DNA of 64,000 bases from Thermoguttaceae bacterium (GCA_017447865.1 JAFSMO010000046.1:1-64000), one strand, 5' to 3'. Counted from the stretch's first letter, positions 16,525 to 25,595 are shown. Program-made: numbers and translations. The notes: generated from the letters alone by a model not told the origin.

Positions 16525-19500
16525 TTACTTGTACTTTTCCTCCCGTTCCCGGGTTGGTTTTTTCGCCTCGTAATTGGCCTTTTCGGTGAGGAGGGACTCG
16601 CGAGTCCCGGAATCTCCTTCCGCTTTCTTGATCCCTTCGTCGATGGTTTTCAGGGCCTTTTCAAAATCGCCGACCTCGGCGTAGGCGGCGGCCAGTGTGC
16701 TGATGTTGGTCGGCGTCGGGGAGGTGTTCACGGCCTTCTGCGCCAGCTCGACCGCCCTTTTCCCGTCACGGACGGAGTCGTCCGGTGAGGTCGCGAGCAG
16801 CCACGCCAGATTATTCAGGATCAAAACGTCCGAATCGTCCAGCTTCATGAATTTCTCGTAGTAAGCTTTCGCTTCGGGGTGTTTCCCGGCCATCAGGTAC
16901 CAGTTCGCGATGAACTGGATCACGAATTTTTGGGTTTCCGTGAGTTCCTTCTTTTTCTTCTCGTCGTCCTTTGAAATGGAGCTCAGCGCTTTTTCCACGG
17001 CTTTTTCAGCCTCCAGCCCCATTTTCAGACTGGTCTCGTAGTCTTTTTTCTGAATGAAAACGAGGGCTTTCTGAATGATGAGTTCCGCATCTTCCGGCTT
17101 TTCCTTTAATCGTGCGTCGATCGTGCTCAGAGCCTCATCAAACCGATCCAGCTCCAGAAGCGTCGCGATTTTCAAGTCCCACGCCTGCCGTGTGAAACCG
17201 TTTACGGAAAGCGCTTCCGAAAAATCTTCCAGCGCTTTTTCCAGATTTTTGACCTCTAAAAAGAGCTGACCGCGCAAAATGTACAAATTGGCATCAAGTG
17301 AATTTCTTTCCAGAAGCTGGTCCAGGATTTTAATTCCATCTTCAAATCTTCCTTTGGAGACCAGGGCCTGGAGCCTCAACCGTAAAAGCGCCTCGTTTTC
17401 CGGGGCGGCTTTCAAAAGCGGCTCCGTTTCTTTCAGAACGTCGTCCCACCGTTTTTGCTCGGAGAGAAGTTCCACCCGAAATCCCTGAAGTTTGAAAATC
17501 GCGGCGGCTTTTTCCTCCTCGCGCTTCTTCACCCATGCGGCTGAACCAGGGGTTTCTTCCGAATCGGCGTTTGGGGCGTCCTGAGAGTTTTCCGCCTCGG
17601 AGGATTCATTGACGCTTTCCTCGTCCTCTTCGTCTTCCTCATCGGCAGAGGCTCGGGGAACGTTTACATCGAGATTTTTCAGCTCCTCAATCTGGCCGTC
17701 CAGAAGTTTCAGGGCTTCGTCGTACTTTTTCGCATGAATGTAAAGCAGGAGTTTCGTGTCCTGAACCTGCTCATTGAGCTTGGGGTTTACCTCCGCGGCC
17801 TTTTCCAGATCGGCCACGGCCTTTTCCGGGGCGGAATCCACGAACGTAATGGCGCGGGCCATCAGGGACTTCGCCAGAAGTTCCGGGTACGCGTAATCCT
17901 CCCCGATTTTCAGAGCGTATTCAATTCCCCGATCCAGAAATTCTCTCGCTTTGGGGTCCGTAATGACCACGTTCTGGGACTTTTCGCTTTCCTCTCCGGG
18001 ATTGACGTAATGGGTCATCCACGCGTTGCAGAGGTTCAGGGTTGGTTCCTGAGGCGACCAGAGCAAAGCCTTTTCCAGATTTTCCAGGATCTTTTCCGGA
18101 ATGGATTTGAGCTGGATCTGCTGTTCCGGGGTCAAAGAACCAAAACGGTTCGAGAGAAAAACGGCGTGCTGAATGACGGCATGAAGTATTATTTCGCGGA
18201 CAAAATCCTGGTTTTCGCCTTCTTCCGAGCGCTTTTCCATCTCGAAGCCCATCTGGATGAAATTTTGAAGTTCATCCAACGTTTCGACCGTCAAGCGGGC
18301 GAGAATCAGTTCCTCCGGGAAATGGCTCGGCTTGATTTTCGGAAGACGCTTCATCGTGGCCTTCCACGGAAAGTCCCCTTTCAGGTTCCAGTTCGGCGAA
18401 ACCGGTTCCGGCTTCAGGTTTTTCAGTGATTCAAGCTGGAATTCCGCGTCTTTGCGGGAAATGGGGCCAAAAAGAACGCAAACCGGCGAGACCGGAAGCG
18501 TTTGCTCGGAAAGAAACGTCAGTTTGCCCGTTTCTGGATGAATTTTGAAGAGCGTGACGTTTTTGGAGTCCTGATTCGCGGCGATGAGGAAATTCCCGGT
18601 CGGCGAGACGGCGAAATGGCGGGGGTTTTTCCCGTGGACCGGCACGACTTCGCGCAAAATCAGCGATCCGTCCATGGTGACTTTGAAGCATGCGATGCTT
18701 TCATGGCCGCGATTCGAAACGTAGAGAAATTTCCCGTCGGGCGTGCAGGCGATTTCGGCCGGATAGTTCGGCGTTTCGGATTTTGAGTCTGGAGGAAGTG
18801 TGGAAATGGTCTGGAACGCTTCCAGCGCGCCATTTTTGCGAACGTGGAAACCCGTCACGGTGCTCCCCAGCTCGTTGGCGGAGTAAACGGTTTTTTTGTC
18901 GGGCAGGAAGCAGAGGTGACGCGGACCGCTTCCCGCTTCGCACTGCGCAAATGGCGGATCGTTAGGCGTGAAATCGCTTTTTGCGGAGTCCAGCTCGTAA
19001 ATCATGATCCGATCCGTGCCGAGGTCCGGGACGTAAAACCGGTTTCCGGCCCCGAATTTCACGCTGTGCGGGTGGGCTTTTTCCTGGCGTTTCTCGTTGG
19101 GGCCTTTGCCCTCGAGCTCCTGGCGCTGGGTTTCGGCTTTCAGCGAGTGGTCCTCATTCAACGAGAAAAGGGTGAAATCCGACGAGGAATAATTCGCCGT
19201 CAAAATGTTTTTGACCGAAGGATCCAGCGCGAGGTGGCAGACAGATTTCCCAAAACCGGAAAGGGAATTCAACTCGGTCAGTTTGGGAGACTTGGCCGTT
19301 TGGTTCAGGTCCGAAACGCTGAACGCGGCCAGCGAGTCGTATTTCTCGCCGCAAACAGCATACAAAAACTGAAAATCCGGCGTGAAAATCAGAAAGCCCG
19401 GGTTGGAAACTTCCGCTGCACGTTCCGGTTTGGAAAGCGTTTCGGAGCGTTCGTTCAGGACGGAAGTGTAAATTCCCCGCTCTGCCGAGCCAGCGTCGTA

Positions 19501-19602
19501 GGAGCCGAAAAACACGCGGAACTCTTCTGCCGCCGCGGGGAGCGCCGCGATCAATAAAGCCCAGCCCAAAAAGAAAGACGATAAAATGCCGTTTTGTTTC
19601 AT
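16525..19602 (-). CDS. Secreted lactonase-type seven-bladed propeller fused to a TPR domain
   Basis: A 1025-residue exported fusion. Signal peptide MKQNGILSSFFLGWALLIAA (cleavage near AAAEEF). Residues about 25-390 are the YbhE/6-phosphogluconolactonase propeller family: VFFGSYDAGSAERGIY, SVCHLALDPS, KAHPHSVKF, SGPRHLCFLPD, FLYVSNRGHESIACF and NPRHFAVSPTGNFLIAANQ. Residues about 430-1010 are tetratricopeptide repeats (LYILRGQLFLEVKNLEKALE; VLILNNLAWLLATSPDD), interrupted near 670-710 by an acidic linker of Asp/Glu runs. True lactonases of this family are cytoplasmic and about 330-350 residues, so export and fusion suggest a binding or scaffold role. ATG 19602 is preferred over an in-frame ATG at 19650 because it starts the signal peptide, has GGGAG upstream and lies 45 nt downstream of a good promoter. 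Confidence 0.85.
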   Translation of the reverse strand: MKQNGILSSFFLGWALLIAALPAAAEEFRVFFGSYDAGSAERGIYTSVLNERSETLSKPERAAEVSNPGFLIFTPDFQFLYAVCGEKYDSLAAFSVSDLNQTAKSPKLTELNSLSGFGKSVCHLALDPSVKNILTANYSSSDFTLFSLNEDHSLKAETQRQELEGKGPNEKRQEKAHPHSVKFGAGNRFYVPDLGTDRIMIYELDSAKSDFTPNDPPFAQCEAGSGPRHLCFLPDKKTVYSANELGSTVTGFHVRKNGALEAFQTISTLPPDSKSETPNYPAEIACTPDGKFLYVSNRGHESIACFKVTMDGSLILREVVPVHGKNPRHFAVSPTGNFLIAANQDSKNVTLFKIHPETGKLTFLSEQTLPVSPVCVLFGPISRKDAEFQLESLKNLKPEPVSPNWNLKGDFPWKATMKRLPKIKPSHFPEELILARLTVETLDELQNFIQMGFEMEKRSEEGENQDFVREIILHAVIQHAVFLSNRFGSLTPEQQIQLKSIPEKILENLEKALLWSPQEPTLNLCNAWMTHYVNPGEESEKSQNVVITDPKAREFLDRGIEYALKIGEDYAYPELLAKSLMARAITFVDSAPEKAVADLEKAAEVNPKLNEQVQDTKLLLYIHAKKYDEALKLLDGQIEELKNLDVNVPRASADEEDEEDEESVNESSEAENSQDAPNADSEETPGSAAWVKKREEEKAAAIFKLQGFRVELLSEQKRWDDVLKETEPLLKAAPENEALLRLRLQALVSKGRFEDGIKILDQLLERNSLDANLYILRGQLFLEVKNLEKALEDFSEALSVNGFTRQAWDLKIATLLELDRFDEALSTIDARLKEKPEDAELIIQKALVFIQKKDYETSLKMGLEAEKAVEKALSSISKDDEKKKKELTETQKFVIQFIANWYLMAGKHPEAKAYYEKFMKLDDSDVLILNNLAWLLATSPDDSVRDGKRAVELAQKAVNTSPTPTNISTLAAAYAEVGDFEKALKTIDEGIKKAEGDSGTRESLLTEKANYEAKKPTREREEKYK

Positions 19603-19652
19603 TATAAGGAAATCTCCCAATGGATTGATATTTAAACAATCGGTTTCCATTA

Positions 19653-19680
19653 ATTATAGAAGTTTTAGGATTTTATGCAA
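19653..19680 (-). promoter_or_regulatory. Promoter of the lactonase/TPR operon
   Basis: On the minus strand TTGCAT (19680-19675), 16 bp, TATAAT (19658-19653). It drives the 19602-10500 gene series; the start near 19646 rules out the longer ORF start at 19650. Confidence 0.75.
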
Positions 19681-19751
19681 GGGTGGGAACCTGGGAATTT
19701 TGGAGATTTTTTCAGGAATCACCAGATTAATCAGGAATTTAAAGAAAACGA

Positions 19752-19783
19752 GGGCCGACCTGAAGCGAAGCCGGCCCTTTTTT
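19752..19783 (-). terminator. Intrinsic terminator after the sugar permease gene (possibly bidirectional)
   Basis: AGGGCCG...CGGCCCT stem with inner CTTCG/TGAAG pairing. On the minus strand it is followed by CGTTTTCTTT, and on the plus strand by six T residues. Confidence 0.7.
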
Positions 19784-19829
19784 CAGAAATTTTTGACGAT
19801 TTACGGTGAAATCGTTCTTCCTGGAAATG

Positions 19830-20906
19830 TTACATTCTTGCGGCGATGATCAACCCGATCCCGGCCACGAAGCAGAGGAACATCACGAAAAGGAGTTTTC
19901 CCGTGCCTTTCGGAGCTTCCCGGAACTCGCGCCAGATAAACACGCCCCAAATCGCGGCGACCAGCGTCGCGCCCTGACCCAGACCGTAGGAAATGGCGGG
20001 GGAAGCCACGCCCGAGGCGATCACGTTCAGTGTCATGCCGACGGCCCAAATCGCTCCGCCGATCCAGCCCCAGAAATGTTCCTTGAAGGAGCCGCGGAAG
20101 AACGCAAACGGTGAAACCGGCTCACCGACGAACGGCTTGAGCTGGAAGAACGTCACGACGAGGAAACTGCTGAGGAAAATTCCCAGAGCGAAAACGACGT
20201 TTGCAGTGTACGGCGTCAGTTTTCCGGCCTGAAGTACCGCATCGGGCTGGTTGAGATTCGCGTAAGTGAGCGCCACTTGGGTCGCGGTAGCCTCCTCAGT
20301 TCCCGGAATCTCCACTTTCGCCAGCGACGCCGCGACGAAGTAGTAGAAAGTGCTCATCAAAACGCCGCAAATGAGCGCCAGGATCAAACCTTTGGCTTTG
20401 CTTGCGCCCGTCTGTTCCGGCTTGGGGAGTTTCCCGTACGCCAGGGCGTTGATCACGATCGCAAGCGCCACCAGTCCCACGCCGCCGGCCAGCAGAGCCG
20501 GATTTCCGGCCTGGTCCGCGAAGTAGTTCAGCGCCACACCGAGGATCAGCGCCAGACCGATTCCGACCGGAAAAGCGACGGCCATCCCGGAAATCGCGAT
20601 CGCGGCGACGAGCAGCAGGTTTGCGATGTTGAAAACGACGCCACCCAGGAAGGCCGAGCCGAGCGCGTTCGGGGAGGCCTGCTGAAGGTCAGCGATGAAC
20701 GAACGCCCCAGATCGCTTCCATTTGAGCCGAGCGTGAACGCGAAAACCAGGGCCGTGATCAGGACGCCCAGTACGTAGTCCCAGTAAAAAAGTTCAAAAC
20801 GCCAGGTTTTGCCGGCGGCCTTTTGGGCATTTCCCCACGATCCCCAGCAGAGCATCGTGATGAAACAAAAAAGGACGGCGATCGAGTAGCTTTCAAGTAA
20901 AAACAT
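19830..20906 (-). CDS. Sugar permease of the GRP/RhaT type (drug/metabolite transporter superfamily)
   Basis: A 358-residue integral membrane protein with about ten hydrophobic segments. It begins MFLLESYSIAVLFCFITMLCWGSWGNAQK, a short first helix and the TMLxWGSW motif of glucose/ribose porters. GSAFLGGVVFNIANLLLVAAI and AVAFPVGIGLALILGV carry the conserved Asn and Pro/Gly of that group, and the last helices contain FWGWIGGAIWAVGMTLN and GATLVAAIWGVFIWREF. It probably takes up a monosaccharide with protons or sodium. RhaT-like permeases are the closest alternative. It stands alone between two terminators; a saccharide role would fit the secreted glycosidase and epimerase in the window, but no linkage is shown. 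Confidence 0.75.
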   Translation of the reverse strand: MFLLESYSIAVLFCFITMLCWGSWGNAQKAAGKTWRFELFYWDYVLGVLITALVFAFTLGSNGSDLGRSFIADLQQASPNALGSAFLGGVVFNIANLLLVAAIAISGMAVAFPVGIGLALILGVALNYFADQAGNPALLAGGVGLVALAIVINALAYGKLPKPEQTGASKAKGLILALICGVLMSTFYYFVAASLAKVEIPGTEEATATQVALTYANLNQPDAVLQAGKLTPYTANVVFALGIFLSSFLVVTFFQLKPFVGEPVSPFAFFRGSFKEHFWGWIGGAIWAVGMTLNVIASGVASPAISYGLGQGATLVAAIWGVFIWREFREAPKGTGKLLFVMFLCFVAGIGLIIAARM

Positions 20907-20951
20907 AAAATGACTCCATGATGAATGGAAGGAATTCTGACGGAAAACCTC

Positions 20952-20980
20952 AAAAAAAAGAATCTGGTCCCCCAGATTCT
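20952..20980 (-). terminator. Intrinsic terminator after the pilin-like gene
   Basis: Perfect 9-bp stem AGAATCTGG / CCAGATTCT. On the minus strand it is followed by seven T residues, 50 nt after the stop at 21030. Confidence 0.8.
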
Positions 20981-21029
20981 TTTCTGTTTGTCCGACTGAC
21001 GATTGGTGATGATTTATCCCGGCAAAGGC

Positions 21030-21353
21030 TCACTCGCCGGATTCTTCCACGGCTTTCAAATGAACCAGAGGGGAACTTCCGGGAATAAACGGCTCAATGT
21101 AGTGTGAACCGCTTGAGTAGCTTGGAAAGGTGTATAAAATCGAATCACCCGGCCCATCGTAAGAGACGCGAACCTCTATGGACGGTGAAACAATATAGGA
21201 TTTATTATTATGAAGGATCGCACCCGCGACTTCACATGATTCAATGATTAATGCATCACGAATGACCGCGACTCCTCCTGTTATGCCAATTAGCAAAAGT
21301 GAGAATAAAAGAATCCATTCAAAAGTGATGACGCCTTTCCTCTTTTTCCTCAT
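21030..21353 (-). CDS. TadE/pilin-like small membrane-anchored protein
   Basis: A 107-residue protein. The basic N-terminus MRKKRKG is followed directly by VITFEWILLFSLLLIGITGGVAVIRDA, a hydrophobic helix with Glu at position +5 after Gly. This is the pattern of type IV pilin/TadE-like class III leaders, where cleavage occurs after the basic Gly and Glu5 stays in the mature protein. Such ITFEWILL proteins are frequent in planctomycetes (recollection). The remaining 65 residues are a short Ser/Tyr/Pro-rich head (DGPGDSILYTFPSYSSGSHY). GGGAG lies before the ATG at 21353. No pilus assembly genes are adjacent. Likely a minor pseudopilin-like subunit; function uncertain. Confidence 0.65.
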   Translation of the reverse strand: MRKKRKGVITFEWILLFSLLLIGITGGVAVIRDALIIESCEVAGAILHNNKSYIVSPSIEVRVSYDGPGDSILYTFPSYSSGSHYIEPFIPGSSPLVHLKAVEESGE

Positions 21354-21555
21354 CGTTAAACTCCCAAGATGAAAATTTAAAAACTAAATTTACGTTTCTT
21401 CTCCTCATTATCGTATAATTCCCAGATTTTTTTTAGAGATATTGACGAGTACCTGTTATTAGCTTTGTACGGATTATGAGGTTTAAGACTTTACCTTGCC
21501 GGAACACCGTCGTCCCACGGCATTCCGGAAGGTCTTTTCAAAAAGAAGGAAAAAA

Positions 21556-22524
21556 TCAGGCCAAATCGCGGTCTTCGAACAAAATCAACGCAAGGAAAAG
21601 GGCCGCCAGAGAGTAAAGGAAACAGTACGCCAGCGCCCCGAGCAGGTACTGCGTCGAAACGACCGCACCGCCCCCCACCGTCGTTTCCAGATTGAAGTAC
21701 GTCAGGACCGGCAGGACCGCCGAGAGCAGATTCCCAAGAAAACCGACTATCTGGAACTGGCCTATGGCGGATTTCACCATCTGCGGGATCAAATGCCCCA
21801 GTGCGTAGATCGTCGTGCAGAGGATCAGGTTCGGGACCATCGGCAGACGGGTTGCCAGGGCGACGGTCACGGCCGTCATCATCACGATTTCCATGAACGA
21901 AAGGGCCAGCCCCGGTACGGTCGTCTGCATCGATTCGATGCACGCATCGGTCAGCGGCTCCTCTTTGCATTGTTCCCGGGCGTCGTGGACCATTTTGAAC
22001 GCGCACGTCGGCATGAAAAGCGTACTCAACGCGGTGAAGAAAATCGAAACCCCCAGAATGATCCCGAGGAATTTCCCGATGAGGAACTGACGGCGGCTGA
22101 TTGGCTTGGAAAGAAGCGTCAGGGCCGTTTTTTCCTCGATTTCTTCAGAAATGGCCGCGCCGGCAGACCAGACCGCCAGAAGGATCCCGAGGACTTTAAT
22201 GATGGTCATGCTTTGGGACTTCATGATCTTCACGTCTTCACCCAGCGTATTGTAGGGGACCCACGGGAAAATCAGGACCGCCATCACGCCGATGATCATG
22301 AGGATCGTGAAGATCGGCTGCTTCATCACGCTCTTGGCAGTGTTTCCTGCAATCGCCGAAAGACCCACCATCGCGCGGGGAAACGGAAGTTTCAGCAGAA
22401 GCCAGATCACCAGCGGGACCGCAAGCGCGCCGAGCAGATAAAGCCCCACGAAAGAGAACGTCCTGAAATTGAACCAAATCCAGTGATTCACGGCGAAAAT
22501 CGGCGAAAAAGTAAGGTCCGGCAT
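21556..22524 (-). CDS. ABC-2-type transporter permease
   Basis: A 322-residue membrane protein. The key feature is ISEEIEEKTALTLLSKPISRRQFLIGKFLGI, the signature of ABC-2 permeases (E-x-G/K-T-x-x-x-L-x-x-P-x-x-R), at about 145-175. There are six or so transmembrane segments: LYLLGALAVPLVIWLLL, IFTILMIIGVMAVLIFPWV, ILLAVWSAGAAI, a pair around FFTALSTLF and LALSFMEIVMMTAVTVAL, and the last LAYCFLYSLAALFLALILF. A small Cys-containing extracytoplasmic loop lies near 195-215. The partner ATPase is not adjacent. ATG 22524 is chosen; a GTG at 22566 would add 14 residues. The promoter at 22585-22612 is divergent from that of the 22703 gene. Confidence 0.8.
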   Translation of the reverse strand: MPDLTFSPIFAVNHWIWFNFRTFSFVGLYLLGALAVPLVIWLLLKLPFPRAMVGLSAIAGNTAKSVMKQPIFTILMIIGVMAVLIFPWVPYNTLGEDVKIMKSQSMTIIKVLGILLAVWSAGAAISEEIEEKTALTLLSKPISRRQFLIGKFLGIILGVSIFFTALSTLFMPTCAFKMVHDAREQCKEEPLTDACIESMQTTVPGLALSFMEIVMMTAVTVALATRLPMVPNLILCTTIYALGHLIPQMVKSAIGQFQIVGFLGNLLSAVLPVLTYFNLETTVGGGAVVSTQYLLGALAYCFLYSLAALFLALILFEDRDLA

Positions 22525-22584
22525 TTTTGTCTTTCTGAGTAGCTTCTGATGAATGAACGTCTCCACGTAAAAACTGATTCTAAT

Positions 22585-22612
22585 ATTTTACCCAAATCTC
22601 AAAAAAATGCAA
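22585..22612 (-). promoter_or_regulatory. Promoter of the ABC-2 permease gene
   Basis: On the minus strand TTGCAT (22612-22607), 16 bp, TAAAAT (22590-22585). Confidence 0.6.
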
Positions 22613-22628
22613 GGGAGAAAAATCAGTA

Positions 22629-22657
22629 TTGACAAAAAATTCCAATAAAAATAAAAT
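22629..22657 (+). promoter_or_regulatory. Promoter of the 22703 gene
   Basis: TTGACA at 22629-22634, a 17-bp AT-rich spacer, TAAAAT at 22652-22657. It is back-to-back with the permease promoter. Confidence 0.7.
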
Positions 22658-22702
22658 GTCAGCGAAGAAAATTGCAGAATTTTATTTCCCGGAAACCTGC
22701 TC

Positions 22703-24622
22703 ATGATGAAATTCGTTTCAAACCTGATTTTTGCGCTCGTTTTCATTTCCTTCCTGGCCACGGTTTTGGTCTGGGCCGATTCTCCGAAGGAAACAGTGCT
22801 TTACGCCTCACAGGCGCCGCTTTTGGAGCAGAATCCCGGTGCGGAGCCGATCCCGGATCCTCCCGCGGCGGTTCCTACGGCGCAGGTTTCCAAGCGGTAC
22901 GTCGCGCTGCTGAACGGTTCCATCCTCTTCGGTGACCTGAAGCTCATCGGCGACCAGTACGAAATCACGACCGAAACGGGCACGGTGGTCATTCCGCAGA
23001 ACCGCGTCTCCCAGATCGCGGAGTCGCTGCGTCAGATTTACGATTTTCGTGCCTCGCAGGTTTTCGTGAACGATCTGGAAAAACGGTGCGATCTGCTCCG
23101 CTGGTGCTTCCAGTACGAACTGGCGGATGAGGCGGAAGAGCAGCTGGCCCTTTTGAAAAAGTACGCGCCGGAGCATCCCATGTGCGAGGTTTTCGAGCGC
23201 AGAATGACGTTTCTGAAAAACAAAAAGGAGCGTGAATCGCTCGCAGCCGAAACGCCTCAAGAGGATTCGGCCGAAGACTCTGCGGAGACGCAAACCGGCC
23301 CGACCTATGCGGAATTGCAGCGTTTTGCCGCGTCGATCCCGGATGAATCCATTGAGATTTTCCGGAAGAAAGTCCAGCCGATCCTCCAGCGCAGCTGCAT
23401 GACGGCAGACTGCCACGGCCCGAACACGGAAACGCCGTACCGTCTGCTGCGGATCCACGCCAAAATGGGGCGCGGGGAGATCCTGCAAAACCTTTACGCT
23501 TCCGTCCAGCAGATCAACCTCGCGCGGCCGGAGCAAAGCCCGCTTTTGCGCAAACCGGTGACCCCGCACGGGAACGACGGCCGGACGGTTTTCCTGAATC
23601 AGGACTACGCCACGTACCAGATCCTCATCGCGTGGACGTACCTCGTCGCCCGGAACCAGTACGTGATCCCGCGGGACCGTCTGCTTCCGCCTCAGCCTGG
23701 CGCACCGGTTTTCACGCCGACCCAGCGCGGGCTGGTACGGGTTTCGAGTCATGCCGCTCCGGTTCAGGTCGGCCCCTGCCAGATGTGGGGCGTGGACCCG
23801 AGCCTTTACCCGCAGAATCTTTACCCGGAAATGTACCCGCGGAATCCGGCCCCGAACGGTGCGTACGTCGCGGGCGGGGTGGTGGCTCCGGGAGCGCCTG
23901 CAGCCCGGCAGGAACCGCAAATCAAACTCGTTCTTTCGAAATCTGAAGAAGACGAAGAGCCGCTTGAGAGTCCGGAAAACGTCGCGGCCAGCGAGCCGGA
24001 AGTCCTTCCTGCCGCCGCCGAGACGGACGAGGAAACCGAGTCCGCGGCCGTTCAGCAGGTTTCGGGCGAAGACGAGGAAAAGCCGAAGACCGTGAAGCGG
24101 AAGACCAAAACGGACTGGAACGCGGTCGTGAGTTCCTTCGGCGAGGCGCTTGGGGAAATGCCCGCCGAGAAAAAAACGGCTCCGGAACCGGTCCAGAACG
24201 AGCCCGAAGAACCGGCGCAGACGGAGCAACCGGAGACTCCGGCCTATTACGCCCCCAGTCAGAATACGGCTCAGGGCGCTTACTACGCGCCGGGCCAGAG
24301 CACGAACGAAGGCCCCGTTTACGCCCCGGGCCAAAGCTCCATCAGCCGGGTTTACGCTCCCGGTCAGTCGACTGCGGAGAATTTGCGGCGCGGAAACCCC
24401 AACGCGGGCCTGACCGCTTCACCGATCCACGCCCCGGCGCCGCAGTCTCCGGCTGAATTAATGCGTGGACGTGATTCGGTCCAGCACGGCGGCGGCTCGT
24501 ACACTTACGGCGCCTCCGGCATGAGTGAAGGCTCGAAAGCCGCTCCGGCCCAGACGCGCACGCACGTTTGGGAGCAGATGCTCGAAATGCAGGGTGGTCT
24601 GCAGCAGCCCGGGAATGAGTAA
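22703..24622 (+). CDS. Secreted planctomycete protein with degenerate cytochrome-c-like motif and YAPGQS repeats
   Basis: A 639-residue exported protein. An N-terminal hydrophobic segment (LIFALVFISFLATVLVWAD) is followed by a small beta domain (RYVALLNGSILFGDLKLIGDQY) and a helical region to about 200. Then comes the segment VQPILQRSCMTADCHGP, in which C232, C237 and H238 form C-x4-CH instead of the canonical C-x2-CH. Haem attachment is therefore uncertain. A conserved region (LLRKPVTPHG, DYATYQILIAWTYLV) resembles the C-terminal part of planctomycete cytochrome-c modules. The last 250 residues are Pro/Glu/Ala-rich and carry YYAPGQSTNEG, VYAPGQSSISR and VYAPGQSTAEN repeats, probably a disordered or cell-wall-spanning tail. 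ATG 22703 or 22706 could start. The HAD gene follows 24 bp downstream. Confidence 0.7.
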   Translation: MMKFVSNLIFALVFISFLATVLVWADSPKETVLYASQAPLLEQNPGAEPIPDPPAAVPTAQVSKRYVALLNGSILFGDLKLIGDQYEITTETGTVVIPQNRVSQIAESLRQIYDFRASQVFVNDLEKRCDLLRWCFQYELADEAEEQLALLKKYAPEHPMCEVFERRMTFLKNKKERESLAAETPQEDSAEDSAETQTGPTYAELQRFAASIPDESIEIFRKKVQPILQRSCMTADCHGPNTETPYRLLRIHAKMGRGEILQNLYASVQQINLARPEQSPLLRKPVTPHGNDGRTVFLNQDYATYQILIAWTYLVARNQYVIPRDRLLPPQPGAPVFTPTQRGLVRVSSHAAPVQVGPCQMWGVDPSLYPQNLYPEMYPRNPAPNGAYVAGGVVAPGAPAARQEPQIKLVLSKSEEDEEPLESPENVAASEPEVLPAAAETDEETESAAVQQVSGEDEEKPKTVKRKTKTDWNAVVSSFGEALGEMPAEKKTAPEPVQNEPEEPAQTEQPETPAYYAPSQNTAQGAYYAPGQSTNEGPVYAPGQSSISRVYAPGQSTAENLRRGNPNAGLTASPIHAPAPQSPAELMRGRDSVQHGGGSYTYGASGMSEGSKAAPAQTRTHVWEQMLEMQGGLQQPGNE

Positions 24623-24646
24623 GACGACTCACGAAAGGAACTGATC

Positions 24647-25534
24647 ATGGCCCCAAAAACGACCATCGCGCTGATCTACGATTTCGATAAAACCCTCTGC
24701 ACGCGGGACATGCAGGAGTACGGGTTCATCCCCAATATTGGCGTAAAGGCCAAGGACTTCTGGAAACGCTCGGCGGAACTGACGGCCGAGTTGGGCATGG
24801 ACTCGATTCTGGCCTACATGTACACGATGGTCCGCTCGGCCCAGGCCGCCAGAAAAGCGATTCGGCGGGAAAATTTCGTCGAGCTCGGCGAGAGCATTGA
24901 GTTTTTCCCGGGGGTTCTGGACTGGTTCGCCCGGATGAACGCCTTCGCGAAAGAGCAGAACGTGACGCTGGAGCACTACATCATCTCGTCGGGCCTCTCC
25001 GAGATCATCGAAGGCTCGGCCATTTACGGGGAGTTCAAAAAAGTCTTCGCCTGCGAGTTCCACTACGACGAAAACGGCGTGGCGGACTGGCCGCTGATGG
25101 CGGTGAACTACACGACCAAGACGCAGTTTCTTTTCCGGATCAACAAGGGGGTGCTCGACCCGTCCGACAATACGACGCTGAACCAGTACGTCGAGGAGGA
25201 CCAGCGGGCGATTCCGTTCCGGAACATGATCTACTTCGGGGACGGCCTGACCGACGTGCCGTGCATGAAACTGGTGCGCGTCCACGGCGGCAAATCGATC
25301 GCGGTCTTTCCCAAAGGGGTGAGACGGGAAGGAAAGGCCAAGGTCGAAAATCTGCTTCTGGAGAAGCGCGTCGATTTCATCGAGTGCGCCAATTACCAAA
25401 AGGGGAGCTCATTGGAGAAACTGGTCCAGGAGATCATCGTCCAGATGGCGCTGACGGACCGCCTGATCAAGCGGCACTGCAAGCAGTACGACGAGATCAG
25501 CTCCGGAGGGCCGACGTCCCGCCGGTCAAGTTAA
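24647..25534 (+). CDS. HAD-superfamily phosphatase-like hydrolase with repeat-derived C-terminus
   Basis: A 295-residue cytoplasmic protein. The N-terminal IYDFDKTLCT (D12/D14) is HAD motif I (DxDxT/V), ISSGLSEII is motif II-like (Ser/Thr), and FGDGLTDVPCMKL is motif III/IV (GDxxxD). An alpha-helical cap lies between about 25 and 90 (FWKRSAEL, YMYTMVRSAQAARKAI). It should remove phosphate from a small metabolite; substrate is not evident. Start ATG 24647 is preceded by GAAAGGAA. It is probably co-transcribed with the preceding gene (24-bp gap). The last dozen residues (SSGGPTSRRSS) are encoded by a dispersed hairpin repeat that also supplies the TAA stop, so the original C-terminus may have been replaced. 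Confidence 0.8.
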   Translation: MAPKTTIALIYDFDKTLCTRDMQEYGFIPNIGVKAKDFWKRSAELTAELGMDSILAYMYTMVRSAQAARKAIRRENFVELGESIEFFPGVLDWFARMNAFAKEQNVTLEHYIISSGLSEIIEGSAIYGEFKKVFACEFHYDENGVADWPLMAVNYTTKTQFLFRINKGVLDPSDNTTLNQYVEEDQRAIPFRNMIYFGDGLTDVPCMKLVRVHGGKSIAVFPKGVRREGKAKVENLLLEKRVDFIECANYQKGSSLEKLVQEIIVQMALTDRLIKRHCKQYDEISSGGPTSRRSS

Positions 25535-25595
25535 TAAGATTCGGAGGGCCGGCGTCCCGCCGGTCAAGTTACGGGGACGACGCTTCCAGCGTCGT
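25505..25595 (+). repeat. Tandem dispersed hairpin repeats overlapping the HAD gene end
   Basis: Two copies of the CCGGCG-TCC-CGCCGG family (25505-25533, one mismatch, and 25543-25571) are separated by 9 bp. A copy of the ACGACGCT-TCC-AGCGTCGT family (25573-25595) follows at once. The first copy lies in the HAD reading frame. Confidence 0.85.
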
